Below are positions 47,019-60,471 of a stretch of 64,000 nucleotides of DNA, in pieces. Numbering within the stretch: position 1 is the stretch's first letter; every line of letters begins with the position of its first letter. Both the position numbers and the translations under genes were made by a program. The notes under the pieces are model-generated. The model searched no databases. It saw nothing but the letters and a program-made list of their open reading frames with translations, and had not been told where the DNA came from. Source of the stretch: Hippophae tibetana (lineage: Eukaryota; Streptophyta; Magnoliopsida; Rosales; Elaeagnaceae); contig CM072810.1 of NCBI GenBank assembly GCA_037013495.1, forward strand, positions 107,208,398-107,272,397, read 5' to 3'.

Positions 47019-47285
47019 TAGGGGTGTCCATGGTCCGGTCCGGTCCGATTTTCCCTAAAAAAAAAATTAATCAGACCGGATCGTTCATATTACTCGCACC
47101 GGACCGGATCGGACCATTTGAAATGGTTTTAAGAAATAAAAACCGGACTGGACCGTTTGACTTATAAAACCGTTCGGTCCGGTTTTATTCCCGGTTTGGT
47201 TCGATTTTTTTATAATTTAATGAAGAATAATGTAAAAAATTCAATATATTATTAAACCGGTCCGGTTCGGTTTATGGACACCCCT
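47019..47285. mobile_element. MITE with CCGG-rich inverted ends and 9-bp target duplication
   Basis: Ends TAGGGGTGTCCAT... and ...ATGGACACCCCT are inverted repeats, followed on both sides by imperfectly complementary GGTCCGGT/ACCGGACC runs, so much of the 267 bp can fold back. A 9-bp direct repeat AGTTTCATC flanks it (47010-47018 and 47286-47294), the length expected for Mutator-like elements. No ORF. Related decayed text lies at about 18975-19085 and 19440-19515. Confidence 0.8.
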
Positions 47286-47869
47286 AGTTTCATCCACTAA
47301 ACTATATATTCGATTATACATAAAAATAATCTTTTTTATTTATTTCGTTAAATTATATATAATCCTTTAAAAAATTACTTTATTTATTTGGTAAAACTAT
47401 ATACAATTATTTAAAAAAATCAGTTTTCTTGTCATCTATTTCTTATATTAACAATTAAAAAAATACACTTAACTTTATTTTTAATTCTTAAGTAAATATT
47501 CTTAATGTTTAACTTTGAGTTATTAGAATACTAATAAATTAGAATCATTTAATAATATGGGTGCCTATAATTACTAAAATTAATACCAAATTTAATAAAA
47601 TTTGTAAAAAAAATATATCATATTATTAATCCTATAATTTTTCTAAAGAGAATGGCGGGACCACTAACCATGCATCCTATCATTTAACTATAGATACATT
47701 GAGATATATCTCGGTTAGGAAAGGTAACACTTTTCAAATGTAACACTTTATTTATTGTTTTGTTCCGTAAATCTTGCGGTGAAAATCTACCAATTTTTAC
47801 TAACATGATCTATCTATTTATCTTTTGTTTTTCTTGACCTCAGTATGAATATATAAAAAAAATTATAAT
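47286..47869. other. AT-rich intergenic, no gene
   Basis: Nothing recognised between the MITE and the copia remnant. Confidence 0.5.
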
Positions 47870-50800
47870 GTCACAATGCTATTAGAAATAAAACAATATT
47901 ACTACTGCTTGAAACCAAGTTCCCTCAAGAACTGTTTCATCCATAATAACTCCTTACAAGCTTCCGTTGTTGCAATAAATTTTGCATCTGTTGTAAAAAA
48001 TACAACACACTTTTGCAATCTTGACTGTCAAAAAAATGCTCCACCAGATAAAGAAATTAGATAACCTGAAATAGACTTACGAGAATCTTCATCTCCTGCT
48101 AAATCTGAATCAATGTATCCAACTAATACTGGTTTTCCACTTCCAAAACTAAGTGTTAACTTGGAAGTACCTCAAAGATATCTCATAATCCAATTTACTG
48201 CATCTCAATGCTCTCTTTCTGGATTCGAAAGAAAACGACTAATAACTCCAATTGCATGAGCTATGTCTGGCCTCGTACACACCATTGCATACATTAAGTT
48301 TACTACTGTTGAGGCATATGAAACCTTTTCCATATCTTCCTTCTCTTTATCTGTTGAAGGGTCTTGACTCGATCTCAACTTAAAGTGATTAGATAAAGGA
48401 GAAGAAACCACTTTAACTTTATACATATGAAACCTTTCAAGTACCTTGTTGATGTATCGTTCCTATGACATGTACAACTTCTTTATTTTCTTGTCTCGAC
48501 AAATTCGAATACCAAGAATTTGTTTTGCTGGTCCCAAGTCCTTCATGGCAAAGGACTTACTCAACTACTTCTTCAAATTATCAATCCTTGAAGAATTTCT
48601 ACCAACAATCAACATGTCATCAACATAGAGCAATAAAATGATAAAATCATCATCAGAGAATTTTCGTAAAAAAACACAATGATCAGAAGTAGTCTTCTTG
48701 TAACCATGCTCCCACATAACTAACTCAAACTTCTTATACCATTGTCTAGGTGTTTGCTTTAACCCGTAGAGGCTTTTCTTTAACCGACATACGTAATCTT
48801 TTTTTTCTTTTAACCTCAAAACCCTATGGCTTTTCCATATAAATCTCTTCCTCCAACTCACCATGAAGAAAAGAAATTTTCACATCCATTTGCTCAATTT
48901 TTAAATCCAAGCTTGCTACTAGACCTAGAACAACACGTATGGAAGACATCTTCACAACAGGAGAGAAAATATCATCAAAATCAATACCTTTTCTCTGACT
49001 GAATCATTTGACGACAAATCTAGCTTTGTATCATAGTTGTGAATTATGTTCTTCTTGCTTCACCCTGTAGACCCACTTGTTCTTCAAAGCTCTCTTACCC
49101 TTAGGTAACTTTACCAGCTCAAACGTGTGATTCTCATACAGTGACTGCATCTCATCTTCCATAGCATCAACCTAGTGTGCTATGTTTTCATCTTCCATCG
49201 CTTCTGCATAACATTGAGGTTCTCTCTCATCTGTCAATAACACATACTCATCTGTATCATACCGTGTGGAAGGACGTCGGTCTCTAGTAAACCTCCTGGG
49301 TGGAATTTCTGGTTCTGACAACTGATCAGTAGTCTAGTGATTTGTTTCAGCTTGCATATCTGTATCATTTGAACCATGTTAGTCATCTTGAACATTTTGT
49401 TCCATCTATATTGATAAAGGAACCAGATCTAGGTCAATCAAATCATCGTTATACTGATGGACTCTTTTTTCTATCTTCTCAACATCTTGTATAGTTTAAT
49501 CTTCTATAAACACAACATCACGATGCATTACCAGTTTCTTCTCAACTGGATCATAAAACCTGTAGCCAAATTCATCCAGTCCATAACCAATAAAGATACA
49601 TTGTTGTGTCTTCACATCGAGCTTAGATCTCTCATCTTTTGGTATATGCACAAATGCCTTGCAACCAAAAATGTGAAGATGATCATAAGAAACATCTTTG
49701 CCAGTCCAAACTCTATTTGGTACATCAAACTGAAGAGGAACACATGGTGTGAGATTAAGAACATGTACAACTGTATTCAAAGCCTCACCCTAGAAAGATC
49801 TTGGCAACTGAGCCTACGAAAGAAGACATCTTACTCTTTCAACCAATGTCATGTTCATTCTCTCAGCCAACCCATTTAACTGAGGAGTCTTGGGAGGTAT
49901 CTTTTGATGTCAAATGCCCTGATGCCTACAGTATTTATCAAAAGGACCTGAATACTCTCCCTCATTATCTATTCTGATGCACCGCAATTTCTTTCCAGTT
50001 TGTCTCTCCACTAAGGCTTGAAATTGTTTAAACACATCTAATACTTGATCTTTGCTATTCAAAGTGTACACCTTTAACTTTCTTGAACAATCATCTATGA
50101 AGGTCACAAAATAACTTGCACCACCTAAAGTTTTTGTCTTCATAGGACCACATGCATCTGAATGTACCAAATCAAGTATGTACTATTTTCTTGAATGAGG
50201 GGAACTCTTGAAAGAAACTCTATGTTGCTTCCCTGTCAAACAATGAGTACATCTTCTTAAACAAACATCATTCATTCCAAAAAGAAGATTCTTTTTAGTT
50301 AATACTGTCAAGCTTTTCTCACTCATGTGAGCAAGTCTCTTATGCCACAATTCTGATGTGAACTCATCTGTCACAGCCTTAATAACACCTTTAAAGAGTC
50401 TCGCCTGCAGTATATACAAACTGGAATGCTTGTTCCCACGAGCAACAACTATAACACCTTTAGTAAGTTTCCATTGACCATTACTAAAGGTATTGCAATA
50501 TCCTTCATCATCAAGTTTACCTGCAGAGATCAAGTTCAAATGAATTTCAAGAATATGTTTTACCCCTCTAAGAAGTAGCCTCGTGCCATTATTCATCTCT
50601 AAACACAGATCTCCAATACCAATGACTTTAACCAAGCCATCATTATCCAACTTCACTGTCCCAAAGTCACATGTTGTATAGGATGTAAAAAAGTCCTCTC
50701 GAGACGTAGCGTGAATGGAGGCTCCACTATCAATAACCCAACTGATCTCGTGACATGCAACATTGACAACATCTTCATGTAAACAACGAGAAAGTCTTCT

Positions 50801-51620
50801 GAACTAGCGGTGGAAACTCGATCATTTTCCTTGCTAACATCACCCTCTTGTTCTTTGTCCTTCTTCTTGTTATCCCGCTTCAAATATCTACAATATTTCT
50901 TGATGTGCCCTTTCATGCCACAGTGATGACACTCAACATTAGAAAACCTGTTAGACTTGCTTCTTCCTTTTTCTTTGCTCTTAAAACCTCTGTTTTTACT
51001 CTTTTCTCTTCTTTCTGTAACCAAAATATTTGACTGTTGAGAAGACCCATGTTATTTTCTTCTCATTTCTTCATTCAAAACACTACTATTAGCCAGATCT
51101 ATGTTGATTACACCATTTGGAGCTGAGTTACTTAATGACATTCTAAATGTTTCCCAAGAGTCCGGCAACGTACCCAATAAACACAACCCTTGAATCTCAT
51201 CATCAAACTTGATATCCATTTCAGCTAACTGATTGATTATTCCTTGGAACGTATTCAAGTGATCTGTCAATGGAGTGTCATCTTGGTACCTTAAAGCCAT
51301 CAACTGTTTTATAAAAAATAATTTATCATTTCATGTTTTCCCAGCATACAACTCTTCAAGTTTATTCCATATACATTTTGTTGTTGTTGAAAATTATATT
51401 GTCTTGTTTCAAACAAGCAATTTTTTTTTGTCTTTAACATTGTCTCTACTTATATTGAATTTTGTATGTCTTTCACGCTTTTGTCAACCAAAAACTTTTG
51501 TCAAAATTGGATCCTTTTCCAACACCCCTAACATGACCACAACGTTCTTTGCTATTCAAAGCCATGCATGGAAAGTAGATCCTTTCTACCATGTGTGATT
51601 ATGTCACCCATCTTCACTTT
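47870..51620 (-). pseudogene. Decayed TNT1-like copia polyprotein without LTRs
   Basis: On the minus strand pieces run in copia order: gag (51600-51050); an intact CCHC knuckle CHHCGMKGHIKKYC (about 50930); a protease/pre-integrase region (50656-50183) with HKRLAHMSEKS and CTHCLTGKQ; integrase HSDACGP and RIDNEGEY (50170-49910); integrase C-terminus (49780-49496); RT pieces with [12 protein letters not shown] (48864-48565); and RNase H (48426 down to 47870). At least eight stops or frameshifts separate the pieces. No terminal repeats or primer site remain. Divergent from the copia families at 9, 29 and 40 kb. Confidence 0.88.
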
Positions 51621-52690
51621 TTCCTGTAATTTCTTCCTATGAAACTTCTAATTAATAAAAATTTACAATTTATAAAGAAATTAATTATGCAAGCATAATT
51701 AAAGTTAAGTAACATACAATTTTACCAAAAATAATAATGGTTTGATCATCCACTTTTTTCTAAGTATGGGTGACATTTTTGAACCTCTAAACATCCAACC
51801 TTTTCTCTTTTTTCTTTTTCATGTGTAAAAGAAAATTTGAAAGATGTTGAAAAGCCATGAACCATGAAATAAAAAAAAGACAAAAAGATAATTATTACTA
51901 TTTATTTATAATTATTGTAAGAGATCTTCTTTTGTATTAACATATCTCTTAGTAGATTATGATTTCACATTTATTCTTTTTAGTTTTTTTGTGCATTTTT
52001 TCTATCACGAATAAACTTGAGTGTCAATCTAGAAGTTACAAATTCCTCACAAAACATTTGTGGAATAAACTTATACTTTTCTAGAGGCATTTTAAAATTA
52101 GAAGGATAATTCATAAATGCGATTATATAGTTTGAACTAAGATTAGTCTCAATTGCCTACACATCTTTTAATCATATCCTTAATCTTTTCATTAACCTCA
52201 AAATCCTCCTACATTGCAACATATATAATAAGTTATTATAGAGCGAAAATAAAATATAATATACAAAGTTTCAATTGTAAAACCATAATTACATTCCAAA
52301 TATCAACTTTATTCAAAATTGAGCGTAGATGCACATCAATACTACTCATAATTTTTGCTCCTTAGTCTTCAATATATAGGTACATTATCTTCATTAAACT
52401 CAACTCTCTAATTTTTGGGTTTCCTTCACTGTGATCCTTAATTACATCAACCATTTCTGTTGTATCTAACTTTCTTTTTCTTTGACACGGAGGTTTCTTC
52501 TTCATCTCCATCTCTTGTAGGCTCTTCAACTACAGTCTCATTTTTATATTCATACTTTTATACACGTACAATTTATTACATATATATCATCATAATTTAA
52601 AGTTCTTAATTAATAATAACATAAATAAAATTATTATATGAATATTTTTAGATGATTCAAAAACCAATTAGAAACTAAAGTGATTGCTAA
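51621..52690. other. AT-rich, possible further transposon debris
   Basis: A Lys/Glu-rich minus-strand frame near 52560-52440 (EEPTRDGDEEETSVSKKKK) has no family I recognise. It might be part of the CACTA remnant to its right. Confidence 0.3.
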
Positions 52691-52749
52691 TGTTTTATAC
52701 CATTTGAAAACCTTCTTATGTTAATCTCGGATTAAAACACCATTACTAT

Positions 52750-53400
52750 TGGGTCAAGTGTAAGACATTTCATTATCATTAATATCATCAATGGAGTCTA
52801 AAGTTAACATTGAACTTAGATAAAGGTCATTATCTGTTGTAGTGTCGTCCACTTCATCATAACCAATAATTGCATTGTAGTCCTTTGGAGGAGATAGGAA
52901 GTCCTTTGGAGGAGATAGGACCAGAAACCATCTTGTTTGACTAGGGTCTTGCACATAAAAAAACTTATTTTGCTTAACATGCAAGAATAAAACATTCATA
53001 TTTATGAATTATCATTTTCAGATCAACTAAAATAAAACCAAACTCATTATGTTTCACTCCATTATTAATTTCAACCCAATCACATTTAAACATAGGCACT
53101 TTAAAAGTGTAATAATCCAATTCTCATATTTCTTGGATCACACCATAATACATATCCTCATAAATTGGATTCTTATCTTTTGCACTTGCATATTGCATGG
53201 TATTAGCAATTACAGTAACCCATAATTTTGAGAAACCCAATCTTCATCACACACTTTGGTTTTATATCTACGCCCCTTAATAACATAACCAGTATATTTT
53301 AAAACTTCAAACTGCAAACCAAGGGCAAGCCATCTCAAGGTTTTTGAAACTTTCTTATCATTGACATTATCAATTTATTTTTAAACCTAAAGATGAACAA
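52750..53400 (-). pseudogene. CACTA (En/Spm) transposon protein remnant, DUF4216 region
   Basis: Minus strand: TGYVIKGRRYKTKVCDEDW (about 53300-53240), IPCNMQVQKIRIQFM with YGVIQEI-type text, a segment like WVEINNGVKHNEFG, then KQNKFFYVQDPSQTRWFLVL (about 52970-52910). This is the DUF4216 pattern that sits at the C-terminal side of plant CACTA transposase-type proteins. Several stops and frameshifts. A 21-bp tandem duplication repeats LSPPKDF. Confidence 0.65.
52880..52921. repeat. 21-bp tandem duplication in the DUF4216 remnant
   Basis: GTCCTTTGGAGGAGATAGGA plus one base occurs twice without interruption (52880-52900, 52901-52921). Confidence 0.92.
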
Positions 53401-53979
53401 AAAAAGGTTAAAAGATAAAAATGTGAATGTATGTTACATAAATTGAAATCTATAAAAAAATTAGTAAGTATTTGGAGTTTCTAAGTGAGTGAAGAAACAA
53501 AGTTTAAAAAATGAGTTATAATATTTTGTATTTTGAGTAAGAGTGCTCTTGTAATATTTTTTTGAGTTTGAATAAAAGTTGTTTGTATAAATATTTCATT
53601 TTAACATATTACTACTCCAATAAAACTGAACCCATTACAAAATTTTGAACAAAATTCAATAGCTTCCTTAACAACATAGCTTTCAACGAGACATTGTTCT
53701 AGTCCATTCCAATTCCTTACATATCCGTTCAAAGTTCTCATATATCACTAAAATGGATATATCTATTGAAGATACACTAGTCTACATAATTTAATCTCTC
53801 TTATGAGATTTACTGTTAAGCGAGTCATGATATCAAAAAATGATAAAAGAAAGAACTTTTCCAACGAGCAAACAATTTCCACCATAAATTTCAAAGAATT
53901 AATATTAATTGTCTTCTTGAAAATAGAATTGAATAACGAACAAAATTTAGTTATTACTACTCTAACCTTCTTAAGAGAA
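53401..53979. other. AT-rich, no gene
   Basis: No coding or repeat signal strong enough to name. Confidence 0.45.
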
Positions 53980-55990
53980 TTTTAATTTTTTCAATTATTT
54001 AATTAATGTTTATAAGTCTTTTGATTTTTTTTTATAATTGTTTCAATAGATTTTTCACATAAAATCAAATATTTCATAAAAAAATATTTTTATGAGTCAT
54101 TTGATTTTCTCTTTTAATTATTCAACTAAAAAATAATTACTAATACATATAATCATTTATGTTTACATTAAATATAATTTAGAAAATAAATTAAAATTTA
54201 AAAGATACTTAGGATATTTTTGATTTTTGATTTTATTTCTATATAATAATCATGAATCTTTTGATATTTTCTATTTAAATTTTCACAAGAGAGAATTTAT
54301 ATATTTTAAACAATAAAAAAATTTAAATGTATTTTGATTTTTCCTTTTATTTTTCTCACTAAAAGATAGTTAATACATATAATCAATTATTTTTATACTA
54401 AATATATTTTAAAAAATAAAATAAATTAAATTATAGTTTGATTATACTATACGGAAAAAAAACGTTGATACTTACATTAAACTTTTTTTAAGTATTATTT
54501 AAGAAAATTTTTATTTTCTCTTTTAATTTCATAATAATAGACAATTATTACAATATGCATAAATATTTTAATTTTCTTTATAATTATTAATTTCATTAAC
54601 CCTTTCACATAAAATCAAATTCCATAAAAAATCAAATATTTTAGTATTTTTTTTATTTTCTTTGTAATTGTTTCACTAAAAGATAATTATTAATACATAT
54701 AATCAATTATTTCTTCACTAATATAATTTAGAGAATAAATTTAAATTTAAATTTTTTTATGAGGATTTTGTTTTTCTCTTTTAATTCTTTAATAATAGAC
54801 CATTATTATAATAATCATGAATCTTTTGATTTTTTCTATTTAAATTTTCACTAAAAGAGAATTTATAAATTTTAAATTCACCTAGAATTAATTAATAATC
54901 ATGACTTACGAGTCATTTGATTTTTTCCTTTTAATTGTCTCATGAAAATATAATTAATACATATAATTAATTATTTTTACACTAAATATAATTTAGAAAA
55001 TAAATCAACTAAAAATAAATTATAATCAAATTATGTTATATGAATAAATTCATAGATAGTTACAATAAATATTTTCAAGATACTAATTTAGTAAATTTTT
55101 AGTAGAATTTTTTTTCTTTTAATTTCATAACAATAGAAAATCATTATAAGATTTATAAGTTTTTTCGATTTTCTTTTGTCAATTTCATTAACTCAATCAT
55201 TTAGAATCAAATATTCAATAAAAAAATCAAATATACTAAGAGTTTTTTATTTTTTCACTAAAATATAATTATTAATACATATAATTAATTATTTTTATAG
55301 TAATATAATTTAGAAAATAAATTAAAATTTAACACATATTTATAAGATTTTTTATTTTCTCTTTTAATTTTCTCACTAAAAAATAATTAATACATATAAT
55401 CAATTATTTTTTAGACTAAATATAATTTAGAAAATAAATTAACTAAAATTAAATTATAGTTAGATTATACTATATGAAAAAATACATTGATATTTTTTAA
55501 GTATACTAATTTAACATATATTAAAAAAATTATTTTCACTTTTAATTATATAATAATAAACGATTATTATAATGTTTATAAATGTTTTGATTTTCTTTAT
55601 ATTTGTCAATTTCATTAAATCTTTCATAAATAATCAAATATTTTAAAAATAAAATATTCTCATAGTCTTTTGGTTTCATGTTTTATTCTTCAATAAAAGA
55701 TAATTATTAATACATATAATCAATTATTTTTACATTAATATAATTTAAAAAATAAATTAAAATTAATACATATTTAGGAGACTTTTAGTTTTTTCTTTAA
55801 ATTCTATAATAATAGATCATTATTATAATAATCAATAGTCTTATTTTTCTATTTAAATTTCACTAAGAGAGGATTTATAAATTTTAAACTTACATAGAAT
55901 TAATTATTTTAGTAGTCTTTTAATTTTTCTATTTAATGCATATAATCTATTATATTTTGCACTAAATATAAATAAATTAACACTCCTTAT
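53980..55990. repeat. Degenerate tandem array, about 0.43-0.6 kb period
   Basis: A marker TAATACATATAAT(C/T)AATTATTT... with TATAATTTAGAAAATAAATTAA recurs near 54133, 54373, 54693, 54955, 55273, 55390, 55708 and 55935. The versions alternate between two types, so like units are spaced about 560, 580 and 435 bp apart. A second marker, CATGAATCTTTTGAT...TTCTATTTAAATTT, occurs near 54250 and 54815, with a weaker copy near 55830. A third, TTTCATTAA...AATCAAATATT, recurs near 54040, 54585, 55185 and 55605. The whole is AT-rich with no coding frame: about 3.5 copies of a satellite-like unit. Confidence 0.75.
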
Positions 55991-57517
55991 AGAATAAAAC
56001 TCATCAATCAAAATATGACATATTATTTATAGGACTAGATAATGATATTCATATGAAAGTATAAACACACCCCTTTATAAGAGTTATAAGATAATTAACC
56101 AAATACATGGCCAATGATTAAATTGGTTTAAAACACTATAATAAATAAATAGTAACTTATTCAAAAATGGCTAACATTGCTCTTTCCATATAATTCTATA
56201 TATCCCATTAGAAATTCATTCCCACTATTGCATCCCCTTCAGAATATGCTAAATGCTTCATGAATTTTGATGGGTTACTCCTACCTGATTTAATAGGGAA
56301 TACGAACAAATTGTGTTATAGTGTAATAATACATGTTTTTTGTGTCACTTATAGCATAGATTCGAATCGAGTTAGTATATGTATGTGCATGGGTGTATAA
56401 GCATGTAAATATTGTTATAAAAATATTAATGAGACATTTGTTTGAAAACAAATACACAATTGACATGTTGGTAGTACTGCTGCCTATTGAATACAAGTAA
56501 AATTACTCTTACTTTTCAGGTGCTTCCGCCATCTAAAAAAACTCACTTGTTCTGTTGTTTAGTACTGTTCATTCATTAATTGCTTTAGGTGGTTGTGCTA
56601 AAGAAGGGGGGGGGGGGGGGGCATGTTATTTATTCATATTTCAACTTAAAAGTTAAAGATGTATATAAGATTGCTGTATTTTTCAAAGAACCCTTGTATA
56701 ATGACAAATTTACATTAAAGATACTTGTTTCTGATTAAATGTCCAATTACCATGTCTTTTTTTATTTTTTATTGCTTTTAAGAGGACTTTTTATCCTCAA
56801 ACAATACTTAAACTTGCCTTTATCTTATCACAAGTTTCTTTATACCATTTAAACTAGTAAGTCACCAACAATAAACTTTACCGTGTCTATTGTAAATATA
56901 TCAGAAATTTATGATAATAAAAAAAACGCTATGTATCTCAAATTTGTGATGTATTAAAAATGGTGTAATGTATTGTTATTAATAAATACAATCAAACCTA
57001 CTAAACTGTAATAAATAAAAAATTATCAGATAATAATGCTAATAAAATGTTTCTAATTTATAAAGAAAACTATATTTGTCACAAATTTATAACAAATAAC
57101 AAATAATGTGGTGCGGCAAAAGAAGTTTTTTCTTCAAGGAACAGAGCGGAACCTATAAATTGTATTAACATAACTTTTTGCTAATGGAAGATAACAATAG
57201 ACATGGTAATTCAAATATCAGAAAAATGGGTCACACATTAATTTAACTCAAGCCACTGTTAAGTGGATGCATGACATTAACATAGAGTTTCATAACACAA
57301 TAAACGGCCACATCGATCCAGTAGCCTTATGTTTACTAAAATTTGAAAAGTTTCCAATAAACGGCCACATCGACCCATGGAGCCTTTTGTTCCCTTTCTT
57401 TAACCCCTCTATTAATAAGAATTCATATTTGCAATGCTAAAGACAAACTCTGACCTCAAATATCATTGACAAAGTACTGGAAAAATGAGATCCTTTATAA
57501 AGGGAGTTTGTCACATC
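55991..57517. other. Intergenic and importin 3' flank, with a (G)16 tract
   Basis: AT-rich. 56606-56621 is an uninterrupted run of 16 G. Near the importin stop, AAACGGCCACATCGA(T/C)CCA occurs twice, 56 bp apart (about 57303 and 57359), probably in the 3' UTR or just past it. No gene found. Confidence 0.5.
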
Positions 57518-60252
57518 TCATGAAACCAATACCCGTCCAATCATCCCCTGAGTCCATGTTGCTGTCTCCTTGAGCTGTTCATCATTAGATTGAAGACACT
57601 CACCCAAGAACTCAGCGTAGAATGATCTATCTCTAAACAACATCTTAGTATGTGCACCAAGTGCATCTGCAAGATCGCCCATCACAGCAACAGCAGCTTT
57701 CATCACACTCTCATCTCTGCAAATCAAAGAACAATAATCAGATTGGACAAACGTCTATCTGTAACAAGGAGGGGAAAACAATTTCTTGTTTTGAGCATGC
57801 ACAGCGAGAAAGGAAATAAAAGATTAGAATACCTCTGTTTCTCCCTGAAAACTAATTCTATGAACTGCAAGAGATGTTGTGCATATGGAATCATGATTTC
57901 TGGCTTTGAATCCTTAAATCCCTGTAAAATACCAGAATAAGCTTCAAAGATGCTACGCTTCAGCTGGTTGCCGTATTCCATCAATTCATCGTCACTGGTA
58001 TCCATTTGAGCACAGAGCTGAGCAGCTCCCTGCATCATTTGTACCGCATAAGCCACATATTTTTCAAAATGCTCTCCAATTGCAAGAGCAATGTCCCCAA
58101 AGCAAGAGAATATGGGGGGTTTGACGGATCGATGGAGTTCTTCACTAGATAGATCTTTAATCAGGTGGTTCATAATTCCATCACAGTATGGTAGTATCTT
58201 CTCATCCACAGCTCGACAAATATCACCAACCACCCCAACTGTGATGGAACAAACCTGATATTCCTCGAAGTTAAGTAATCCCATTTCCAAATACTTGTAA
58301 AATTCAGGCATATACTTCCCAAACTCTGGTCCAGTGGCATAAGCCAGCGCACCAATAGCAAGCATTGCTTCCTCATGCACGGTTGAGCTACGGCAAGCAA
58401 ACACCTTAAGGAACAATATCATAATTTGATCAGCAGCCTGGAGAACAATGGGCTTGGTTTCATCCACACTGCAAAGTTTCTGGATGATAACTTGGAGAAC
58501 ACCGCAAAGAGAAGCTTGCAAGTCTCCCTGCTTCTCTCTGTCATCGGACGATACAATCTGAAGCTCTACAGTCTGCCCCAATTTATTCATAATGACAGGA
58601 AGCAGCTGTGTAATGGTTTGGGATGTTTCTGCAATATTTGAACACCTGATTACCTCATTCAAGGTTTCATATGCAGCGGACCTAAGCTTAGAGTCACCTC
58701 CATCAGTACGATTGGCAGTTGCAATAAGTTGATCAATAATACTCGGCACATATGGCGTCAAAAGGGAGGAGGTGGGCCCAACATCCTCATACCCTTGGGC
58801 AAGGTAATAGATTGCACCACAAACCTTTTCTGCTACATTTGGAACGTCCCTAATGCTTTCCAAAAGTACCTCTAGTACGCGTCGAAGGTTCTCAGGTGAT
58901 ATCACAGAATATCCACCAGCTGGACAGTGCAGTAACTCAAAAACACGACTGAGGGTCCAAGCAGTGGTGTCCTTAACATGTTTATTTTCATCATTCATCG
59001 CTCTCAATAGGAAATCAAAACCTGACTGGAGCAGCATAGAGAGCTTGTCAATAGTCGGTCCTTCCAAAATAGAGCCAAACGCATAAGTTGCAGCCTCACG
59101 ACAACGCCAATCTGGCTTCATTATATTAGCCTCCACAAAAGGCATTACAAGGGGAAGAATAGCATCACCAACGGTCCTGGCAACGAGGCCTAAACAAGTC
59201 CCACCAGCCATGGATACATTCCAAATGCTATCATCTTGGTCTTGATCTTCTTCCTGCTTAAGCAAGGTTTCTAGCAGCATTGGAACCAGATATGGCAAAG
59301 CCTTCTCTATAAAGCGTGAATGGGGAACCCCAGACTCCCCACTGTCTTCCCCCTCAAACTCTTGAAGTTCTATCTCTTCATCACAAATTGAGCTCCAAAA
59401 CTCAATGGCCTGCAAGGCAACAGCCTCTTCATCTGCTTTGACGGCATTTGAAGTAAGCTCAAACAGAGCATTCATGTAAGGTTCAAGCACCTCATAGTAT
59501 GTGGACGCTATTGAAACAAGACATTCAAAAGCAGCCTGCCTAATTTCTACCTCTTTAGACATGGCTGTCTCACAAACCATCTTCATGATGAAATTTCTTT
59601 CCATTTCATTCTGAAAATTAGTCTCTGCAAAATCAAGGGCATTATATAAAGCTTTTGTTGCAGCAAGACGGACTTCAGCATTATTGTCAGCAAGATTCAT
59701 GCCTTGGACTACAGCAGTAAGAACATTATTCACTTCAGATTGCTCAAGGTCCCGATGTGATATCTCCTCACACACATATCCAAGAGTTTCCAAAGTTGCT
59801 TGTTTCAAAGAAGCAGAGCTATCTCTCTGGGTCATATTTTTAAGCAATGTCTCAATCAATTCAGGCCACTGTTTCCGAGGAATATCAATAGAAGCAATTT
59901 TAGCAATGACTTGTGCAGAAGTGTGTCTGGCCTCTGGCACTGGTGATCCAAGAGTACTCAAGAGGAAGTTTTTGATTTGTGATTTAATAGAAATGTCAAT
60001 TTGCATCCATTGTTGCGCAAGGTGTTCATTTTTAACAGCATCTTTAGAATCTAATGAGTTCTTAAGCACTATACCAGCCAACCTACGGGATTCAGTTGGC
60101 TTCTCATTATTAGCAAGCTCAACAGATAGTGACAGAAGAAATGCAGGAAGGTTTTGCCCTTGAAATTGCTCCAGAGCAGTCTCTGCATCGCTACGAACTT
60201 TTGCATCAGCTGATTGAGCAGCCAACAGGACCTGAGTAATCTCCATAGCCAT
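57518..60252 (-). CDS. KPNB1: Importin subunit beta-1, 2 coding exons
   Basis: Exons 60252-57833 and 57716-57518 (minus) join in frame (donor AACAGAG/GTATTC, acceptor TTTGCAG/AGATGAG) to 872 aa, the family length. Importin beta binds importin alpha/NLS cargo, docks on FG nucleoporins and releases cargo on RanGTP. Seen: an importin-beta N-terminal domain (about residues 20-100, ALEQFQGQNLPAFLLSLS, ANNEKPTESRRLAGIVLKN), HEAT repeats throughout (AFECLVSIASTYYE, ALQAIEFWSSICDEE), the acidic loop EEIELQEFEGEDSGE (about 290-305) and the conserved HEEAMLAIGALAYATGPEF with EFYKYLEMGLLNFEEYQVC. The start at MAMEITQVL is the family start; a few upstream codons are open but belong to the 5' UTR. No stop or frameshift. 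Confidence 0.97.
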
Positions 60253-60471
60253 TATCTTCGACACTACCACAGAAAATATCAGGCAAATGAACTTATTAGA
60301 ATAGGTAAATCAGAAATGACTGAAAGAGCAAAAACAACAAGATTGTACAAGCACAAAGATTGTCAGTAACTAGGTGGCATCTAAAATAACAATATTATGT
60401 ATCTTGTAAAATATATACAAGTAATATGATGCAAAGAATATTCACACCACAACTATGGAGCATATGCATTT

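Noticed and set aside
57650-60163. Plus-strand ORFs of 70-159 codons across importin beta
   Set aside because: Antisense shadows of a well-supported coding exon.
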